Below, piece after piece: positions 18,369-26,370 of a DNA stretch of 64,000 bases. Below the pieces are notes generated by a model. The model was not told the origin of the DNA, searched no databases, and saw only the letters and a list, made by a program, of their open reading frames with translations. Source of the stretch: Chthonobacter rhizosphaerae. Its GTDB lineage: Bacteria > Pseudomonadota > Alphaproteobacteria > Rhizobiales > Pleomorphomonadaceae. The position numbers were made by a program, and so were the translations under genes. Location of the stretch: assembly GCF_013839525.1 (NCBI RefSeq), contig NZ_JACDIS010000014.1:1-64000 (forward strand), given 5' to 3'. Numbering within the stretch: the stretch's first letter is position 1; each line of letters begins with the position of its first letter.

Positions 18369-18443
18369 CTTCTATTCTCCGGCTCGCCATTTCGTCTCAG
18401 CCAAACGGCCCTGACTACCAAAGGAGCCGTGTCTCACCGCTTG

Positions 18444-20198
18444 TTAACTGCCGAAGGGATCCGACTGCGCACCGAGGCTTGCCTCGAAGCGGCCGCGATC
18501 GACCGGAGCACCGAAAAGGAAGCCTTGGCCGAAAGGGCACCCTATTCCGGAGAGCAGTGCGCGTTGAGCCTCCGTCTCTACGCCTTCGGCCACAACCGAG
18601 AGGCCGAGCGCACGCGCGAGATCGATCATGGCCCGGACGATCACCATCTTCGCGGGACCCGCTGTGAGTTCGCCAACGAAGCTCCGGTCGATCTTGATTT
18701 CGGTAATCGGAAACTTTTCGAGCAGACGGAAATTCGAGTATCCCGTTCCAAAGTCGTCCACGGAGAGGCCGATGCCGAGATCGCGTACCCTGCGGAAAGC
18801 CTCCAACACACTGGATGTCTCGTTGAGAAACATGCTCTCGGTGATCTCAAGCGTAAGCCACGACGGTTCAACGCCTGTTCGTTGAAGAACGCGGCTCAGA
18901 ATTTCCGCAATGTCGCGATGAAGGAACTCGGTGACGGACACGTTTACCGAGAACCTCAGCGGCCTGACGCGGTGCGCGTTGACGCGTTGGGCAAAGGACG
19001 CGACGGCGATCAGCCCGCGCTCAGTGAAATCCAGCAGCAGGCCGGTCTTCTCGGCCGCGTCGATGAACCGGCCCGGGGGCTGGCTGCCAAACAAAGAGTG
19101 GTTCCACCTCAGGAGAGCCTCCGCCCCGACCCACTCCCCGGTTGCGAGGTCGATCTGAGGCTGGAAATGATGGGTGAACTCGTCGTTGTTGATGGCCGCC
19201 CTGAGTTCGCGGGTCATCTGGACGCGGCGGCGAGCCTCCTCCTCGTCCGCACGCTGGAACCGCCGCGGCCCGTTGAGCGGATCGGATTTGGCAGCATGAA
19301 GTGCCGTTCCGGCATTCCGGATCGCGGAAACCGCACTGCTGCCGGGATCGCCGACTGCAAAGCCGAACGCGAACCTCAGGGAGGCGTTCGCACCCGGCAC
19401 CACGAAATCTTGTGAAAGAGTAGCGGACACCCGTTCCACGATCGCCGGCGCATTTGATTCGTCCTGCAACTCGAAAGTTAGAGCGAATTCGTTCGCCCCG
19501 ACCCGGGCGACCAGCGCCGCCCCGGTCTCCCGCAGTCGGCGACCCGTCTCAAGCAGCAGCGAATCCCCGATGTCGAAACCGTATCCCGCATTGATGTCGT
19601 GGAAGCCTATGACGTCGAGCTTGAGGAACAGCACCGGTCCGGGGTGCATAGCGGCACGCCGTTCCGCGGCCACCAAGAAAGATTGCCGGTTGAGACACCC
19701 TGTCGGACCGTCGAAGTTCGCGGCGCGCTCCAGGGCGATCTCGGTCTGCCTGATGGTCGTGACGTCGCGAAGGATGCCTACATAGAGCAGTTCGCCGCCC
19801 ACAGAGATCGGTCTCAGGCTGAGACTGTTCCAGAAAACCGATCCGTCCTTCCGGTGATTGCGCAAGGTGACGTCGATCGCTTCGGCAGCCTTGATCGCGG
19901 TGCTCATGAGCGCGATCTCAGGTTGGTCGCGCTCATTGCCTTGCAGGTACCGGCAGTCCTTGCCGAGGGCCTCATGCCGCTCGTACCCCGTCAGCCGTTC
20001 GAAAGCTTTGTTCACGTAGAGAAGGGGAGCATTCTCTCCAAGCACGCGAGCGACAGCCACACCGTCGGAGAATTCCTCAACCAGGGTGGGGAGGGTCGAG
20101 CGAAGAAGTTGGTTGGTTTCCGTAGCCATGTCATTGCCGAGCACCTTCGGCATGCGCTTCGCGGAAAGGGATGGTCTGGGTTTCTTGCCGTCATTCAT
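18444..20198 (-). CDS. LOV-type PAS / GGDEF(degenerate) / EAL protein
   Basis: A soluble 584-residue protein. Residues ~35-150 form a PAS domain of LOV type: NKAFERLTGY, GKDCRYLQG with the flavin-adduct Cys82, NHRKDGSVFWNSL and GILRDVT. The late conserved Gln of LOV domains (usually GVQxDVT) is Leu here. The cyclase-like domain has VARVGANEFAL at 231-241 instead of GGDEF, so it is probably a GTP-binding or silent regulatory domain. The EAL domain is intact: GAEALLRW at 358-365, VNVSVTEF, LEITESMF, DDFGTGYSN, KIDRSFV and EGVET. This predicts a c-di-GMP phosphodiesterase governed by blue light or redox. I keep the first ATG, as no strong ribosome-binding site decides between it and the ATG 23 codons later. 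Confidence 0.88.
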   Translation of the reverse strand: MNDGKKPRPSLSAKRMPKVLGNDMATETNQLLRSTLPTLVEEFSDGVAVARVLGENAPLLYVNKAFERLTGYERHEALGKDCRYLQGNERDQPEIALMSTAIKAAEAIDVTLRNHRKDGSVFWNSLSLRPISVGGELLYVGILRDVTTIRQTEIALERAANFDGPTGCLNRQSFLVAAERRAAMHPGPVLFLKLDVIGFHDINAGYGFDIGDSLLLETGRRLRETGAALVARVGANEFALTFELQDESNAPAIVERVSATLSQDFVVPGANASLRFAFGFAVGDPGSSAVSAIRNAGTALHAAKSDPLNGPRRFQRADEEEARRRVQMTRELRAAINNDEFTHHFQPQIDLATGEWVGAEALLRWNHSLFGSQPPGRFIDAAEKTGLLLDFTERGLIAVASFAQRVNAHRVRPLRFSVNVSVTEFLHRDIAEILSRVLQRTGVEPSWLTLEITESMFLNETSSVLEAFRRVRDLGIGLSVDDFGTGYSNFRLLEKFPITEIKIDRSFVGELTAGPAKMVIVRAMIDLARALGLSVVAEGVETEAQRALLSGIGCPFGQGFLFGAPVDRGRFEASLGAQSDPFGS

Positions 20199-20274
20199 GA
20201 CCGAAGCAATGGCGCGGTTCGCTCCGGTGGGTCAATGCGCGTCCAGGACCGGCTCGGGACAATCTCGGGTCGTT

Positions 20275-21252
20275 TCAGGACAAAGGTGGACGTGCTCCGT
20301 CTCCGGAACTTTCGAAGCGCTCCCGGTACTCGGCGGGCGTCGCGCCGAGCCGGGCGAGAAAGGCTCGTCGCATGGCTCGCACCGACCCGAAACCGCTCTT
20401 TGCCGCGATCGTCCCAATGGACAGACTGGTGCCTTCGAGCAGGCTTCGGGCCACGTCGATCCGCGCTAGGTTGACGTATTCGGAGGGAGAGATCCCGACT
20501 TCCTTCGTGAACACCCGGGTGAAATTGCGTGCGCTCATGGCCGCGACCGATGCCAGGGCACTGACGGACAGATCGGCTGCAGGATGGTTCAGGATATGCT
20601 GTTGGACGTCGTAGAGACGGGTCCGGTCTGCGCCTTGCGCCAGGAGATGTATGCTGAACTGAGACTGGTCACCGGGCCTCTTGAGATAGACGACCAGGCG
20701 ACGGGCGACATACAGTGAAACGGCTCGGCCGAGGTCTTCCTCGACGAGAGAAAGGCCCAGATCGATCGCGGCGCTTGACCCGGCAGACGTGATCAGGACG
20801 TCGTCTCGCACGAACAGGCGGTCGCTGTCGACGATCGCTTCGGGGAACCGCTCGGCCAGCAGTGCAGCGTATTGCCAGTGCGTCGTGACGCGGCGACCAT
20901 CGAGGAGTCCGGCATCGCCCAGCAGGAAGGCCCCGGTGCAGACTGACCCGAAGCGCCTAGCTCGGGGGCCCGTGCGGGCCAACCACTCCAGAACACCCGT
21001 GTTCGGTATATCAGGTATGCCGACGCTGCCGGCGACGAGGAGAGTGTCGGGAGCACCCGGTAGGGCCTTGTAATCTGAGTCCGGCAGCAGTCGCATCCCC
21101 GACCCGCAGCAAATCGGGCGAGTTTCCTCCGCAATAATCCTGACGTCGTAGAACCTCTGTCCAGCGGGAGTGTTCGCCTCGGCAAACACGTCCATAAGCC
21201 CGGCAACCTCTAGCGAGTGAACATTGGTGGGGACGAAAATCCATACCTGCAT
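20275..21252 (-). CDS. GlxA/FtrA-type AraC-family transcriptional regulator
   Basis: A 325-residue regulator. The N-terminal DJ-1/PfpI-like domain (VWIFVPTNVHSLEVAGLMD, GSVCTGAFLLGDAGLLDG, TSAGSSAAIDLGL) is fused to a C-terminal AraC helix-turn-helix pair (SVSALASVAAMSARNFTRVF and IGTIAAKSGFGSVRAMRRAF). Members respond to small metabolites through the N-terminal domain and activate nearby catabolic genes. It ends 76 bases before the LOV gene on the same strand, and its own target is not evident. Normal length for the family, no defects. Confidence 0.9.
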   Translation of the reverse strand: MQVWIFVPTNVHSLEVAGLMDVFAEANTPAGQRFYDVRIIAEETRPICCGSGMRLLPDSDYKALPGAPDTLLVAGSVGIPDIPNTGVLEWLARTGPRARRFGSVCTGAFLLGDAGLLDGRRVTTHWQYAALLAERFPEAIVDSDRLFVRDDVLITSAGSSAAIDLGLSLVEEDLGRAVSLYVARRLVVYLKRPGDQSQFSIHLLAQGADRTRLYDVQQHILNHPAADLSVSALASVAAMSARNFTRVFTKEVGISPSEYVNLARIDVARSLLEGTSLSIGTIAAKSGFGSVRAMRRAFLARLGATPAEYRERFESSGDGARPPLS

Positions 21253-21338
21253 GACCGCACTTTACCTTGCCGTCAACGTCTTCGTCAGCGAAATCATGGA
21301 GCCCGGCACAAGACTGTAGCGTTCAATGCCTGGAGGTC

Positions 21339-21845
21339 TTATCGGGAACCTGAAGGATGAGTGTGCGGGTCGTCTTGGATTTTTAGTCTCCAGCGAAACC
21401 CGAGAGAGTTCCAAAAGGCGGCTTGCCAGATCTCCACCTCGCTGACGAGTACCTGTCCGAGCTGATCTTGAGAAGTCTTTCTGCGTCCGTCATTGAGCTG
21501 CGATGGTCGAAACAAGTCGGAGGCGGCGTTTGTGACTATGAACTGTCTTAATTTCGAACGGGCAGGGTTCATGCCCTGATGGGAACTCGTAGAGGCGAGG
21601 AGCAGCGCCGGGTTTGGATTCGACATGGGCGACCTCTCCGGACGCTCGGAGAATCCCTGGAGTCGCTCATTGGCGAGTGTGCTCTTTTCCAAGCGAGGAA
21701 GAGCATCATCCGCCCACCCGCCCCTCTTTTCGAATGACGCGATGTCCCTGCGCGATCCGGCTAGCACCGGGGCATTCTCCAACCGGGACACGAGTCCGGC
21801 CGACGAGAGAATGCTCCGGCTATTTGCGAGGTCAGAGATATCCAT
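21339..21845 (-). CDS. doubtful hypothetical protein
   Basis: A 168-codon open frame (MDISDLANSRSILSSAG...) between the GlxA-type regulator and the DUF4267-like gene. Its composition is mixed, with no signal peptide, membrane segment or motif I know, and no ribosome-binding site before the ATG. In this GC-rich background such frames occur by chance. I list it only because the alternative is a 600-base gap with no gene; codon statistics or homologues would be needed to accept it. Confidence 0.2.
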   Translation of the reverse strand: MDISDLANSRSILSSAGLVSRLENAPVLAGSRRDIASFEKRGGWADDALPRLEKSTLANERLQGFSERPERSPMSNPNPALLLASTSSHQGMNPARSKLRQFIVTNAASDLFRPSQLNDGRRKTSQDQLGQVLVSEVEIWQAAFWNSLGFRWRLKIQDDPHTHPSGSR

Positions 21846-21875
21846 CGACCGGGGAGATGGTCGATTCGAACATTG

Positions 21876-22463
21876 CTAAGACGCCTTGGCGGGAAGCGCG
21901 TCGGCGACCGTGCCTTCCGCCCGGTAGTCAGGCGGGGTCTTGAAATCCTTCCGGGCAAGGCCGCGCGAGGATTGCAGGCCTTTCGGCAGGCCGGCGCGGT
22001 CGGAGTAGTCGCGCTTTTTCCCCCTCTCACGGCTGTGCACGGCCTTGGCCCCAGCGTAGGCGACGATATCGAGTAACGTGATTCCAAGCACCAACGCTGT
22101 GGCGACGGCTGCGTTGTTCCGCTTCGGGTTGTCCGGTCGAAGTGCCGTTGAGAGGGTTCCAAGGTCGAGCGCGTCGCCGGCTATGCGGGCGGCGAGACCG
22201 ACCGGCTTGTCTATCGACAACGTGGGCACGGCGCTCGCCAGTTCGCGCAGGCCATAGGCGCGGATGGTCCCTTCCTTGCCTTCGAGGCCGAGCGTGCGCG
22301 CAATCCGGCCCGGCGCTATCAGTTCGACGACGCCGAGCCCGATTGAGAACCAGCCGAGCGCGCGCGCCAGTTGGTCCGCGCTCGTGAGACTACTCGGGCC
22401 CTTGCGCAGGACCCAGGGATCTCCGTGGGATCGCGCGATGTGAGTGATATTGGTGAGCGGCAT
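21876..22463 (-). CDS. DUF4267-like small membrane protein
   Basis: A 195-residue protein with hydrophobic segments around residues 32-50 (LARALGWFSIGLGVVELIA) and 118-140 (AAVATALVLGITLLDIVAY). Typical family patches are GRIARTLGL, TIRAYGLRELASA and DALDLGTLSTAL. The C-terminal ~50 residues are basic and probably cytoplasmic. Genes of this type often travel with stress-related dehydrogenases in Hyphomicrobiales. It starts 23 bases after the stop of the Zn alcohol dehydrogenase, so the two almost certainly form an operon. The exact function is unknown. Confidence 0.7.
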   Translation of the reverse strand: MPLTNITHIARSHGDPWVLRKGPSSLTSADQLARALGWFSIGLGVVELIAPGRIARTLGLEGKEGTIRAYGLRELASAVPTLSIDKPVGLAARIAGDALDLGTLSTALRPDNPKRNNAAVATALVLGITLLDIVAYAGAKAVHSRERGKKRDYSDRAGLPKGLQSSRGLARKDFKTPPDYRAEGTVADALPAKAS

Positions 22464-22486
22464 GGTCGTACCTCTTCAAATGGGTT

Positions 22487-23671
22487 CTAAGGCCGCAGCA
22501 TGACCTTGATGCAGCTGTCCGCTTTGTCTCGGAACGTGCGGTACATCTCGGGCCCGTCGGACAGATTGACCTTGTGGGTGATCACGAAAGAGGGGTCGAT
22601 CTGACCGTCTTCGATCCGGTGCAGGAGGTCGCCGGTCCAGCGCGGCACATGCGCCTGGGCCATCCGGAAGGTCAGGCCCTTGTTCATCGCCTGTCCCATC
22701 GGGATCTTGTCGACAAGCCCCGTGTAGACGCCGATGATCGAGATAACGCCGGCGGGTCGGCAGACGTAGATCATCTCTCTCAGCACATGCGGCCGGTCGT
22801 TCTCGAGCATCATCATCTGCTTGGCGCGGTCGAGCAGCGTGTCCGGCTGACCTGGATTGACGTGGCTCTCGGAACCCACTGCGTCGATGCACTTGTGCGG
22901 CCCTTCGCCTTTGGTGAGTTCGTTCAATCTGGCGACGACGCTCTCCTGCTCGAAATTGATGGTGATAGCGCCGGCGGCCTTTGCCATCGAGAGACGCTCC
23001 GGCAAGTGGTCGATGGCAATGACCTGTTCGGCGCCAAGCAGGATCGCCGAGCGGATCGTCATCTGGCCGACGGGGCCGCAGCCCCAGACCGCGACGGTGT
23101 CGCCGGGCTGGATGTCGGCCTGCACCGCCGCCTGCCAGCCGGTCGGCAGGATGTCGGAGAGGAAGAGGAGCTTCTCATCTTCGATCCCATCGGGCACCTT
23201 GATGTGCGTCGTATCCGCGAAGGGAACCCGCAGATACTCGGCCTGCCCCCCGGGGTATCCGCCGGTGAGGTGGGTATAGCCGAACAGACCCGCCGTCCTG
23301 TGGCCGAAGGCCTTGTCGCCGAGGTCGCCCTTGCGGTTCGACCGCTGGCACAGGGAGAAGTTGCCGCGGCGGCATTGGTCGCATTCGCCGCATTGGATGG
23401 TGAAGGGGATGACAACGCGATCACCCTTGTTGAGCTTGCCTTTGGCGACGCTGCCGACCTCGACGACTTCGCCCATGGTCTCGTGGCCCATGATGTCGCC
23501 GGGCAACATGGCGGGGATGAGGTCATGGAAGAGGTGGAGATCGGACCCGCAGATCGCGCAGCTCGTCACCTTGATAATCGCATCGCGAGGGTTCTCAATC
23601 TCAGGATCGGAAACTGTATCGCAACGGATATCTTCCTTGCCGTGCCAAACAAGTGCTCGCATGGGGGACAT
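22487..23671 (-). CDS. zinc-dependent alcohol dehydrogenase (FdhA-like)
   Basis: A 394-residue medium-chain dehydrogenase. The N-terminal GroES-like domain has the catalytic zinc ligands Cys in CAICGSDLHLFHD and His in GHETMGEVVE, and the structural zinc cysteines in CGECDQCRRGNFSLC. The Rossmann domain has VAVWGCGPVGQM. Sequence layout, with the insertion after the structural zinc (GYTHLTGGYPGGQAEYLRVP), is that of the glutathione-independent formaldehyde-dehydrogenase-like group. It probably oxidises a small alcohol or aldehyde with NAD(P). AGAGGA lies just upstream of the ATG at 23671; an ATG three codons later is possible. First gene of an operon with the DUF4267-like gene. Confidence 0.9.
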   Translation of the reverse strand: MSPMRALVWHGKEDIRCDTVSDPEIENPRDAIIKVTSCAICGSDLHLFHDLIPAMLPGDIMGHETMGEVVEVGSVAKGKLNKGDRVVIPFTIQCGECDQCRRGNFSLCQRSNRKGDLGDKAFGHRTAGLFGYTHLTGGYPGGQAEYLRVPFADTTHIKVPDGIEDEKLLFLSDILPTGWQAAVQADIQPGDTVAVWGCGPVGQMTIRSAILLGAEQVIAIDHLPERLSMAKAAGAITINFEQESVVARLNELTKGEGPHKCIDAVGSESHVNPGQPDTLLDRAKQMMMLENDRPHVLREMIYVCRPAGVISIIGVYTGLVDKIPMGQAMNKGLTFRMAQAHVPRWTGDLLHRIEDGQIDPSFVITHKVNLSDGPEMYRTFRDKADSCIKVMLRP

Positions 23672-23920
23672 TTTCCTCTAGCTGGAGGATGCGGAGCCGG
23701 CCCATCATGAACCGGATGCTTCAAGGGCGGGTCTCTGAGGGAATGCTCGTCAGGACTTGATGCTCTAACCTTCCAGGATGTGAGGATGTGCCGCGGGTGA
23801 ACCCTGAGGGACATACCGCTTCGATGCAGGGTCTGGCCGCTGGCCGACGCTCCGCAGGATTAAGCACTCCTAGGTAGAAGCTTAAACGTGAGCAAAGATC
23901 GACAGGGCGAGCCGGCGCTT

Positions 23921-24241
23921 TCATCGGGGTCTCAGATCACGACGCCATTCCAGGTTAGGCGGTCCATTGATCACGAGCCGCAGGTGCCCGCGCCCGAGTC
24001 TCTCCAAAGCGACTGGTGCATTCTTTTCCAGAAGGCACCGTCGCAAGAGCAGCAGCCTCGTTTCGAGTTTGTCTTTCAGGTCTGGCAACTTGAGGGAGGC
24101 GGTAAGCTGGAGCTCCCGGTCGGTGTACTCCGCACGCACTTCGCTCTGGTGGATCGAGAGACTGGCGCCGGCCACGGCGAACCTTCGGCTCGCGATCGTC
24201 ACCAGAACGTCGCGGCATTCATCGAGAAGGATGAGCAGCAC
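23921..24241 (-). CDS. small hypothetical protein downstream of the TMEM175 gene (106 aa)
   Basis: A 106-residue protein if the GTG at 24241 is used. It reads VLLILLDECRDVLVTIASRR, AGASLSIHQSEVRAEYTDRELQL, LKLPDLKDKLETRLLLLRRCLLE and RLGRGHLRLVING, with clear amphipathic alternation that looks coding. I do not recognise it. It begins 10 bases after the TMEM175 stop, so it would be the last gene of that operon. No good ribosome-binding site was seen, so translational coupling would be needed. Its frame continues upstream into the TMEM175 gene, so the true start is uncertain. Confidence 0.45.
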   Translation of the reverse strand: MLLILLDECRDVLVTIASRRFAVAGASLSIHQSEVRAEYTDRELQLTASLKLPDLKDKLETRLLLLRRCLLEKNAPVALERLGRGHLRLVINGPPNLEWRRDLRPR

Positions 24242-24251
24242 GCGCAAGCAG

Positions 24252-24938
24252 CTAGCGGCCGGATGCGTCCTCCGTGCTCGGCTCCTCGCCCGGCTTGTAG
24301 CGCGGCTTGGGTTGCGGCAGCAGGAAAAAGGCGACGCACGCCAGTGCAATGGCGACCCCGACACGCGGCGCGAGGACGGCGACAGGAACGACGGCGATCT
24401 GGATCAGCGTAGCAACCCCGTAGCGGCGCGTCATCTGCCCCAGGAAATCGGGCGCGAGGCGTTCGTCCATCACCCGCCGGCCCGGCTTTGCGTAGAACCA
24501 TTTGAACATCCAGGTGCAGGCGATCAAGGCGAGTCCGGCGACCAGGGTCACCGATGCCGTGCCCTCGAATCGCGTACCAAGATGAAAGCTCCAGGCGCGG
24601 ATCGGGTATGGGACGAGGCCAACGGCGAACAGGAACATAAGGTTGATCGCGCCGAACCAGTGATCGCTTCGGGCGTAGATGCGGCCCGAATAGTGGTGCT
24701 GCAACCAGTATGCGCCGATCACGCTGTAGCAGACGATCAGGGCGAGATGTTCGCGCCACTGCTCGGCCATGGCCCGGGCGAGGTCAGTGTAGCCCTGCGG
24801 CCCTTGCGGGGATCCCGGGACTTTGATCTCGACGAACAGTAGGGTGAGGATGATTGCGAAGACCGCGTCGCTGAAGCCCTCGAAGCGGCTGAGCCCGCGC
24901 TCCGCGCCCGCGGTTTTCACCTCCTTGGACTGCGCCAT
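24252..24938 (-). CDS. TMEM175-family (DUF1211) potassium channel-like protein
   Basis: A 228-residue integral membrane protein. The hallmark RFEGFSDAVFAIILTLL of the first helix is the selectivity-filter motif of bacterial TMEM175 channels. Further helices lie around LALIVCYSVIGAYWLQ, INLMFLFAVGLVPYP, VTLVAGLALIACTWMF and GVATLIQIAVVPVAVLA. Such proteins conduct K+ across the membrane. GGAGGAATGGTGG immediately precedes the ATG, a strong ribosome-binding site. It follows the broken monooxygenase gene by 17 bases and would be co-transcribed with it. It appears complete, although its upstream operon partners are damaged. Confidence 0.88.
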   Translation of the reverse strand: MAQSKEVKTAGAERGLSRFEGFSDAVFAIILTLLFVEIKVPGSPQGPQGYTDLARAMAEQWREHLALIVCYSVIGAYWLQHHYSGRIYARSDHWFGAINLMFLFAVGLVPYPIRAWSFHLGTRFEGTASVTLVAGLALIACTWMFKWFYAKPGRRVMDERLAPDFLGQMTRRYGVATLIQIAVVPVAVLAPRVGVAIALACVAFFLLPQPKPRYKPGEEPSTEDASGR

Positions 24939-24955
24939 CCACCATTCCTCCAGAC

Positions 24956-25240
24956 CTATGCAGGCGACCTGCTAGACAACTTCGCCACCAGAACCTCGAC
25001 TTGCTTGATTGTGGGCGGCGCGGCCAAGAGCTCGGCGCCTCGCTCCTTCAATGCCGCTGCGACCTTGCCGGCTCGGTTCGCCTGCCGTCCCGCTTCGTCC
25101 GGGAAAGCGTCGAAAATTCCGAACGTCGAAGGACCCATCCGAATGGCGAACCACGCGATCGTTGCCGGTTCCTCTTGGACCAACGGCAGTCCGCTCCGAA
25201 GGAAGTCAGCGACATCCGATGCGGACACGGACTGTTTCAA
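24956..25240 (-). pseudogene. antibiotic-biosynthesis-monooxygenase-like protein, 5'-truncated
   Basis: The sequence DVADFLRSGLPLVQEEPATIA, then WFAIRMGPSTFGIFDAFPD and LLAAPPTIKQVEVL, is a dimeric alpha/beta-barrel monooxygenase (ABM) domain, missing its first beta strand. The frame before TLKQSV is not ABM-like: there it reads out of frame through the tail of the neighbouring PfpI gene. A deletion has fused the two genes at about 25240. A TTG at 25240 or GTG at 25228 could start a shortened protein, but without the first strand the fold is doubtful. The 3' part is well preserved. Confidence 0.7.
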
Positions 25241-25743
25241 GGTACCCGGTCCGGCTTGCGGCTCGTCAGAAGGTTGCCATCGATCACCGTCTCGCGGTCC
25301 TGCCACTCTACGCCAGCATTCAGAAGGTTGGTCTGGAGCGATGGCCAGGGGGTCATGCTACGGCCCCGGATTCGCCCCGTCTCGATGAGCGTCCAGGGCC
25401 CATGTCAGATCGAGGCGACGGGCTTGCCGGCGTCGAAAAAGGCTTGAGCGAAGGCGATGGCATCTGCGTTCATGCGGAGCGTGTCCGGATTAATGCCGCC
25501 GCCGGGCAGGAGGATCGCGTCGAATTCCTCCGGCCGCGCCTCGGCGAGCGGAACATCGACCGGCAGCTCCTTGCCCCAGTCGGTGAAGTTCCAACCCTTC
25601 ACGCGGTCGGTCTTCGGCGAGACGATCCGGGTGCGCGCACCAGCCGCGTCGAGTGCCTTGCGCGGTTCCGTGAGTTCGACCTGCTCGAAGCCGTCAGTTA
25701 CCAAGATCGCGACTCTGAGGCCGTCGAGGGGAGCATCTGCCAT
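25237..25743 (-). pseudogene. DJ-1/PfpI family protein with TGA at the catalytic Cys codon, 3'-truncated
   Basis: Begins MADAPLDGLRVAILVTDGFE at the ATG at 25743, with AGGAG about eight bases upstream, and continues with VELTEPRKALDAAGA and FDAILLPGGGINPDTL. After KPVASI the frame meets TGA at 25405-25407, exactly where family members have the nucleophile Cys (SICHGPW), and continues in frame as HGPWTLIETG, SMTPWPSLQTNLLNAG and LLTSRKPDRVP until a stop at 25237. The last part of the family is missing because of the fusion to the ABM gene. Intact relatives are stress-linked glyoxalases, amidases or chaperones. Nonsense mutation is the simplest reading. Confidence 0.8.
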
Positions 25744-26315
25744 GGTCCTGTCTCCTGACTTCCTGCAATGTTCAGTGCTGCGCTTCCGCACCCGGTAAGG
25801 CGGCCCGACTATGCGTCGTCACCACCCGCGCACTGGCCGGAGTGCGCCTCGCGCCCCCCTTAGGGTGGCCGATCGAGGCCATCGGCATTCCAATCTTGTG
25901 CATGTCTCCGCCCGCTCTGCTCGTCTACAGTATCCCTGGCCGAGCGTAGCTGGTGAACCCGGAAACTGACCGGGCAAGGGGACGTTCCCTGGGTGGTCCC
26001 TCAGGAAACCCACGTGCCGGGCGATTGCGGCCGGGTCTTGGCAGTCCGAGCGGCATGGCGACCCTGTAGCGCGCCCCTTGTGCTGCTCTCCACGATGCCG
26101 ACGCTGGGGAGATGGGGAATCTCTCGCCCGCCTGTCTTCTGAATGACGGGGCTGGCAAGCTGCCGCCCGAGCCGGCGCGAACCTCAGACCAGCAGCAACT
26201 CGTCCGAGGGCGCGAGTCGCGAAAGGCCCCGTGCCGCGGAACACCGCTGGGCCGGACGCATATTTCCCGGTCGGTTCAGCTCAGAATACGGATTTTCCCT
26301 CAGGGAGAAGCCCCA
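25744..26315. other. divergent intergenic region without recognisable gene
   Basis: About 570 bases between the leftward PfpI gene and the rightward glycosyltransferase operon. Short frames on both strands lack motifs and ribosome-binding sites. It must contain the promoters of both transcripts; the rightward one is recognisable at 26316. Confidence 0.45.
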
Positions 26316-26340
26316 GGAACGACGCCGGGTTCGTTCCGTT
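26316..26340 (+). promoter_or_regulatory. EcfG-type general-stress promoter
   Basis: GGAAC at 26316-26320 and CGTT at 26337-26340 are separated by 16 bases. This fits the alphaproteobacterial EcfG (general stress sigma factor) consensus GGAAC-N16/17-CGTT exactly. It lies 30 bases before the proposed ATG of the glycosyltransferase gene, leaving a short leader that contains the ribosome-binding site. This placement makes a chance match less likely. EcfG itself is not in the window. Confidence 0.65.
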
Positions 26341-26370
26341 TCTTTTCTCCAGACCAGGGAGATGAAGCTC

